DNA of 8,414 nt from Aquitalea sp. (GTDB lineage: Bacteria; Pseudomonadota; Gammaproteobacteria; Burkholderiales; Chromobacteriaceae), in NCBI GenBank assembly GCA_019232735.1, contig JAFANL010000164.1, positions 1 to 8,414 of the forward strand. The letters are read 5' to 3'. This document shows positions 5,133-8,414 of the stretch, in pieces; the first letter of the stretch is position 1, and every line of letters starts with the position of its first letter. Under the pieces are notes generated by a model. That model did not search any database, had not been told where the DNA came from, and was given only the letters and a program-made list of their open reading frames with translations. A program made the position numbers and the translations under genes.

Positions 5133-5915
5133 TTGCTTCGAATCGTTTCAGCCAACCTCAATGGTATTCGCTCGGCCGACAAAAAGGGTTTTTTTGACTG
5201 GTTGGCCGGTATAGAGGCCGATTTTGTCTGCGTGCAAGAGCTGAAGGCGCAGGCTGGTGACCTGAGCGAGCGCATGCGCGCGCCCGATGGCCTGAACGGC
5301 TATTTCCATTACGCCGAGAAAAAGGGTTACAGCGGGGTGGGGGTGTATACCAGGCACCAGCCGGATGCGGTGATCGAAGGTCTGGGGGTAGACTGGATTG
5401 ATGCCGAAGGGCGCTTCCTGCAGCTGGATTTCGGCAATCTGAGCGTGGTATCGCTCTACCTGCCATCCGGTTCCAGTAGTGATGAGCGTCAGCAGGTGAA
5501 ATTCCAGTTTCTGGATGTGTTCATGCCGCATCTGGAGCAACTGAAAGCTGCCGGACGGGATATCGTGATCTGTGGTGACTGGAACATTGCCCACAATGAA
5601 ATCGACCTGAAAAACTGGAAGGGCAATCTGAAGAATTCCGGTTTCCTGCCCGAAGAACGCGCCTGGATGTCGGACCTGCTGGGGCGCGTCGGCTGGTGCG
5701 ATGTCTGGCGCAGCCTGTATCCGGAACTGCCTGGCTACAGCTGGTGGAGCAATCGCGGCCAGGCCTATGCCAAGGATGTGGGCTGGCGCATCGACTATCA
5801 CATCGTCACGCCGTCATTGATGGCGCAGGCGCAGCAGGCCTCGGTCTACAAGGACGAGAAGTTTTCCGATCATGCGCCACTGATCGTTGATTACGCACGA
5901 CAGCTGTCGTGCTGA
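5133..5915 (+). CDS. xthA: Exodeoxyribonuclease III (AP endonuclease, ExoA type)
   Basis: A 260-residue member of the exonuclease III/APE family; E. coli ExoIII has 268. It cleaves DNA 5' to abasic sites and removes 3' blocking groups in base-excision repair, using a divalent metal. Active-site residues in family order are Asn8 (SANLNGIRSA), Glu36 (VCVQELKAQ), Tyr109 (SLYLPSG), Asp149 and Asn151 (GDWNIAHNEIDL), Asp221 (WRIDYH), and Asp246-His247 (FSDHAP). The segment KNWKGNLKNSGFLPEERAW (160-178) is typical of this subfamily. The start is inferred to be TTG at 5133. The gene diverges from pyrE over 77 bp that include a TTGCCGGCAA palindrome (5103-5112). Its last six codons form a perfect palindrome. 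No T-rich terminator follows. Confidence 0.96.
   Translation: MLRIVSANLNGIRSADKKGFFDWLAGIEADFVCVQELKAQAGDLSERMRAPDGLNGYFHYAEKKGYSGVGVYTRHQPDAVIEGLGVDWIDAEGRFLQLDFGNLSVVSLYLPSGSSSDERQQVKFQFLDVFMPHLEQLKAAGRDIVICGDWNIAHNEIDLKNWKGNLKNSGFLPEERAWMSDLLGRVGWCDVWRSLYPELPGYSWWSNRGQAYAKDVGWRIDYHIVTPSLMAQAQQASVYKDEKFSDHAPLIVDYARQLSC
5895..5912. repeat. Perfect 18-bp palindrome over the last six xthA codons
   Basis: GCACGACAGCTGTCGTGC equals its own reverse complement and ends immediately before the TGA. As RNA it could fold into a 7-bp hairpin with loop AGCU. There is no T-run, so it is not a standard intrinsic terminator; 3'-end protection or protein binding is possible. Confidence 0.8.
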
Positions 5916-5983
5916 GTCACGCGAAGCCGGGTTGATGAATTTGTGTTGAGTGAGCAGGATCAGCAACAAATCGCAATGATTGC

Positions 5984-6015
5984 CTTAACTTTTTCTTACT
6001 TTTTGCGGCTAGGAT
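5984..6015 (+). promoter_or_regulatory. Candidate direct-repeat operator and promoter for the His-rich protein gene
   Basis: CTTAAC (5984-5989) and CTTACT (5995-6000) form a direct repeat with a 5-nt T gap and 11-bp period, followed 9 nt later by TAGGAT (6010-6015) as a possible -10. There is no good -35 at consensus distance. One-helical-turn direct repeats are typical of OmpR/PhoB-type response regulators, and this one resembles the PmrA box (CTTAAT-N5-CTTAAT). The match is partial and the regulator is inferred. Confidence 0.35.
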
Positions 6016-6026
6016 GAAAGTATTCA

Positions 6027-6069
6027 CACCGTAAGCCAGTCATCTTTTGTTGACGTGGCCTATACGGTG
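6027..6069 (+). other. Leader stem-loop upstream of the His-rich protein gene
   Basis: CACCGTA (6027-6033) pairs perfectly with TACGGTG (6063-6069), and inner GCC/GGC may extend it. It would lie in the 5' leader if transcription starts near 6022. It ends about 17 nt before the AGGA ribosome site, so it could influence translation; no function is shown. Confidence 0.45.
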
Positions 6070-6097
6070 GGACCTTTCTTCTCATCAGGATCGCGCC

Positions 6098-6565
6098 ATG
6101 AAACATCGTCTGCTGCTTGTCTTGCTTGCACTGGGTGCAACGGCTCCGGCATTGGCCGCCAATGTCGGCATTTCCGTCAACATTGGTGAACCCGGCTTTT
6201 ACGGCCAGCTGGATATTGGTAATTATCCAGCGCCGCCCGTACTGTATCCGCAGCCGGTGATTGTCAGTCCGGTGGTGGTGGCCCAGCCGCCTATCTATCT
6301 GCGTGTTCCACCGGGACATGCCCGGCACTGGGATCGTTATTGTGGTCGGTACCATGCTTGTGACAAGCGTGTGTTTTTCGTGCAGGACCAGTGGTACCGG
6401 CAGGAATATGGCCCGCGCTATCTCCACGACCACGATCACCGGCCGGATCATGGTCGCGAGCATGGCGATTGGCATGGAGACCAGCATGGTGATGACCATC
6501 GCCATGATCAACGCCACGACCAGCATGATAATCGCTGGCCGCAACAAGACGAATATCACCACTGA
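6098..6565 (+). CDS. Secreted protein with His/Asp-rich, probably metal-binding C-terminal tail
   Basis: A 155-residue protein. The signal peptide (1-20, MKHR then a Leu/Ala core) ends in APALA. A Pro/Val/Tyr-rich segment (about 21-72, with NVGISVNIGEPGFYGQLDIG) recalls small secreted proteobacterial proteins of unknown function. The middle (73-108) contains two Cys (82 and 88, in RYCGRYHACDKR) and an aromatic patch, QDQWYRQEYGPRYLH. The tail (109-155) is extraordinary: 13 His and 11 Asp in 47 residues, many as HD or HGD units, suggesting Ni, Zn, Cu or Co binding or buffering in the periplasm (inference from composition). AGGA 7 nt before the ATG supports the start; the frame stays open back to 6047, which would disrupt the signal peptide. 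The gene is monocistronic with its own terminator. I do not recognise a named family. Confidence 0.82.
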   Translation: MKHRLLLVLLALGATAPALAANVGISVNIGEPGFYGQLDIGNYPAPPVLYPQPVIVSPVVVAQPPIYLRVPPGHARHWDRYCGRYHACDKRVFFVQDQWYRQEYGPRYLHDHDHRPDHGREHGDWHGDQHGDDHRHDQRHDQHDNRWPQQDEYHH

Positions 6566-6587
6566 GTACGTGCAGCTTGCTGCGCTC

Positions 6588-6610
6588 ACCGCCGCCGATG
6601 CGGCGGTTTT
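6588..6610 (+). terminator. Intrinsic terminator after the His-rich protein gene
   Basis: An 8-bp stem ACCGCCGC/GCGGCGGT with loop CGAT is followed by TTT, 22 nt after the stop codon. Confidence 0.85.
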
Positions 6611-6719
6611 GCATTCTGGCGGGAATCGCTTTAGCCTAGCTGCGCACCGGTTGGCGTTCCTTGCCATGCCGGCAACAGCCAATGCCGATGGCGCATGAAG
6701 ACAAGGAGCGCAGTCCAGC

Positions 6720-7316
6720 ATGCTCGACGATGATGATGTGGTGTTGATTACCGTACCGGGTTGGGGAAATTCCGGCGACAGACACTGGCAGACCCTGTGG
6801 GAACTCACTTATCCGCTGGCACGCCGGGTACAACAGCAGGACTGGCTGTATCCGGAGCGTGGCGCCTGGGTGGCGGCGCTGGATGCAATGGTGCGGGACA
6901 GTACGGGGCGCATTGTGCTGGCGGCACACAGTCTGGGTTGTCATACCGTGGTGGAGTGGCTGCGCACGGTGGATCTGGCCACGCAAGGGCGGATCAGGGG
7001 GGTGCTGCTGGTGGCTCCGCCCGCGCTGCCCATCAATGAACAACGTGCCCGCGCCAGCGGCGAGTTGCCGGCAGGAGCCGCGTTGCCGGATTTCAGTGGC
7101 TTTGAACAAGCTAGTGGTGGTCTGCTACCCGTACCTGCGGTGATGGTGGCCAGCCGGGATGATCTGTTTTGTGATTTTGCCGAGTCGGAAGCCTTGGCCC
7201 GCTTGTGGCAGATCCGGCTGGTGGATGCCGGTTGTGCCGGCCATATGGGAAGTCACGCCGGTCTGGGCAGTTGGGCAGCGGGCCAGCATCTGTTGCAACG
7301 CTTCATGCTGGCATGA
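6720..7316 (+). CDS. RBBP9/YdeN-family alpha/beta hydrolase
   Basis: A 198-residue serine hydrolase, the usual length of this family. Early VLITVPGWGNSGDRHWQTLWE (8-28) matches the family's PG-G-S---HWQ--W signature. The nucleophile elbow AAHSLGCHT (68-76) places Ser71. VMVASRDDLF (141-150) supplies the acidic residue (Asp147 or Asp148), and GHMGSHAGLGSW (174-185) the His (His175). The triad is therefore complete. Substrates are not established for bacterial members. No signal peptide is present, so it should be cytosolic. AAGGAG 11 nt before the ATG is a good but distant ribosome site. It is separated from the preceding gene by a terminator and converges with sseA. Confidence 0.9.
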   Translation: MLDDDDVVLITVPGWGNSGDRHWQTLWELTYPLARRVQQQDWLYPERGAWVAALDAMVRDSTGRIVLAAHSLGCHTVVEWLRTVDLATQGRIRGVLLVAPPALPINEQRARASGELPAGAALPDFSGFEQASGGLLPVPAVMVASRDDLFCDFAESEALARLWQIRLVDAGCAGHMGSHAGLGSWAAGQHLLQRFMLA

Positions 7317-7341
7317 GTACGGAGCCGCATCACAGCAAATG

Positions 7342-7374
7342 AAAAACGCCCCTGTGTGCAAGTGCAGGGGCGTT
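7342..7374 (-). terminator. Intrinsic terminator of sseA, possibly bidirectional
   Basis: The stem is AACGCCCCTG (7345-7354) with CAGGGGCGTT (7365-7374) and a 10-nt loop. On the minus strand it ends in a T-run (7346-7342) 18 nt after the sseA stop. On the plus strand the tail is only TTCTCGTT, so it may also end transcription of the hydrolase gene, less efficiently. Confidence 0.85.
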
Positions 7375-7391
7375 CTCGTTACGGGCCGGGC

Positions 7392-8228
7392 TTAGCGAGC
7401 GACCGGGCGTTCCGGGTCGCTGCACCACTCGCTCCATGAGCCGGGATACAGACGACTGCCACCAAGGCCGGCATGCTCCATGGCCAGCAGATTGTGGCAG
7501 GCAGTGACGCCGGAGCCGCACTGGTGGACGATATCGGCCGGATCCAGCCCGGCCAGAATACCCTCCCATTCGCTACGCAGGGTGGCGGCATCCTTGAAAC
7601 GGCCGTTACCGTCCAGATTGTGCTGGAAGAAGCGGTTGCGGGCACCGGGAATATGGCCGGCGACCGGGTCCATGGTTTCTCCTTCGCCACGGAAGCGTTC
7701 CGGGCTGCGCGCATCCACCACGACAAAATCCTGCTCGGTCAGATTGGCCAGTACCTGTTCTGCATCGACGGTTTCCACCAGGCTGATGTTCACCGGAAAA
7801 CGGCGCGGCATATAGCGCTTCTTGTCTGTTTCCAGCACCGCACCGGCCTGTTGCCAGGCCTGGATACCGCCATCCAGCACGGCTACCGCCTGGTGGCCCA
7901 GCCAGCGCAACAGCATCCAGGCACGGGCCGCATACATGCCGCCCGCGTCGTCATAGCAGATGACCTGGATATCGCCGGTAATGCCGGCTGCGCCCAGGTC
8001 CACCGCCAGTCGCTGGCCATCCGGCAGCGGATGACGGCCATTACTGCCGGTCTTGACGCCGGACAGGTGGTAATCGAGGTTGAGGTAATGGGCGCCGGGG
8101 ATGTGACCGGCCTGATAGGCGTGCAGGCCGTATTCCGGGTCAGCCAGCTGGAAGCGGCAGTCGAGAATGACATACTGTTCGGGATCAAGCGCCTGTAACT
8201 GCGCAGGACTGATGAGGGTGGTATACAT
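7392..8228 (-). CDS. sseA: 3-mercaptopyruvate sulfurtransferase (tandem rhodanese)
   Basis: A 278-residue two-domain rhodanese, close to E. coli SseA in length. Domain 1 (about 5-130) contains YVILDCRFQLADP and GHIPGAHYLNLDYHLSG. Domain 2 (about 153-275) contains VVVDARSPERFRGEGE and GHIPGARN, and carries the active-site loop CGSGVTAC with Cys237. CGSGVTAC is the form typical of mercaptopyruvate sulfurtransferases, whereas thiosulfate sulfurtransferases usually have CRKGVT. By family it moves sulfur from 3-mercaptopyruvate to acceptors such as thiols or cyanide, leaving pyruvate, in the cytoplasm. The ATG at 8228 has AGGAG 6 nt upstream; an open frame to 8270 would add residues unlike the family. 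A hairpin-rich leader precedes the gene and a terminator follows. Confidence 0.93.
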   Translation of the reverse strand: MYTTLISPAQLQALDPEQYVILDCRFQLADPEYGLHAYQAGHIPGAHYLNLDYHLSGVKTGSNGRHPLPDGQRLAVDLGAAGITGDIQVICYDDAGGMYAARAWMLLRWLGHQAVAVLDGGIQAWQQAGAVLETDKKRYMPRRFPVNISLVETVDAEQVLANLTEQDFVVVDARSPERFRGEGETMDPVAGHIPGARNRFFQHNLDGNGRFKDAATLRSEWEGILAGLDPADIVHQCGSGVTACHNLLAMEHAGLGGSRLYPGSWSEWCSDPERPVAR

Positions 8229-8253
8229 CGGCTTCTCCTGGGTGGGTATGCCG

Positions 8254-8357
8254 GCATGGCCCTGTGCCATGCAGCGAGGAGGAGCCGCTTACGAGCCGGC
8301 CCAGGGGCCGGCTTGAAAGCGGTTCCGCATGCCTGTCCCCGCGTGTGCAGTGACAGG
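8254..8357 (-). other. Highly structured 5' leader of sseA: three successive hairpins
   Basis: Three inverted repeats follow each other. The first is CCTGTC/GACAGG (8332-8337, 8352-8357). The second is a large hairpin at 8281-8326, with a 10-bp outer stem (GGAGCCGCTT/AAGCGGTTCC, one G-T), a 3x3 internal loop and an 8-bp inner stem (AGCCGGCC/GGCCGGCT) around a 4-nt loop. The third is GCATGGC/GCCATGC (8254-8260, 8266-8272). The last ends about 25 nt before the start codon. None has a T-run on the sense strand. The structure is seen in sequence; a regulatory role is inferred. Confidence 0.55.
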
Positions 8358-8365
8358 ACCGCTCT

Positions 8366-8395
8366 AGCCTACACAGAAGCCCGGTCGCTCGGCAA
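8366..8395 (-). promoter_or_regulatory. Candidate promoter of sseA
   Basis: On the minus strand TTGCCG (8395-8390) and TAGGCT (8371-8366) are spaced by 18 nt, putting transcription start near 8359, exactly at the first leader hairpin. The -10 is a weak match. A further CCCGG/CCGGGTTTT element at 8380-8409 resembles a plus-strand terminator and may belong to that spacer. Confidence 0.35.
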
Positions 8396-8414
8396 GCTGG
8401 CCGGGTTTTCTGCT

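Noticed and set aside
6049..6066. TTGACG and TATACG as a promoter for the His-rich gene.
   Set aside because: The hexamers are only 6 nt apart, far too close for sigma70.
5996..6808. A 270-codon minus-strand open frame.
   Set aside because: It runs antisense through the His-rich gene, its terminator and the hydrolase start, and reads as a mirror of the His/Asp codons (runs of Met, Ile and Val).
7473..8198. A 241-codon plus-strand open frame.
   Set aside because: It is antisense to sseA, which has both rhodanese domains and the active-site loop.

Overview
The window looks like chromosomal DNA of a betaproteobacterium, most likely of the Neisseriales (Chromobacteriaceae such as Chromobacterium, Aquitalea or Vogesella). 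This is inferred from the moderately high GC content, the character of the protein sequences (a TonB-like protein, FxsA, DUF4124, an ExoA-type exonuclease III) and the sigma70-type signals. No similarity search was run. No phage, transposon, plasmid or CRISPR locus is visible. The gene content is mostly core housekeeping, in short transcription units on both strands.

Left part (1-2493): the 3'-truncated gene of a TonB-family protein (minus), the miniferritin gene dps with its own terminator (minus), a small DUF167 gene (plus), fxsA (minus) whose end overlaps the DUF167 gene by 7 bp, and cutA (plus), whose start codon lies only 17 bp from that of fxsA.

Centre (2588-3214): a strong sigma70 promoter, six tRNA-Lys genes and a strong intrinsic terminator, all on the plus strand. 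The tRNAs are three tandem copies of a UUU-anticodon/CUU-anticodon pair with a period of about 190 bp, apparently one stable-RNA transcript. The sequence is almost invariant between copies. This is the most unusual feature of the window.

Right part (3294-8414): a small secreted Gln/Ala-rich coiled-coil protein (plus); a minus-strand operon of pyrE followed without a gap by a DUF4124 coiled-coil envelope protein, ending in a terminator; divergent from pyrE, xthA (exonuclease III), which appears to start at TTG and ends in a perfect 18-bp palindrome; a secreted protein with a His/Asp-rich, probably metal-binding tail, preceded by a direct-repeat operator candidate and a leader stem-loop; an RBBP9/YdeN-type alpha/beta hydrolase (plus); and convergent to it an SseA-type 3-mercaptopyruvate sulfurtransferase (minus), with a strikingly structured leader of three successive hairpins.

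Functional themes are iron/oxidative protection (dps), metal handling (cutA, the His-rich protein), sulfur transfer (sseA), DNA repair (xthA), pyrimidine synthesis (pyrE), the cell envelope (TonB-like, FxsA, DUF4124, coiled-coil protein) and lysine decoding. I see no convincing new multi-gene system. The best leads are the tRNA-Lys array, the sseA leader and the upstream region of the His-rich protein.
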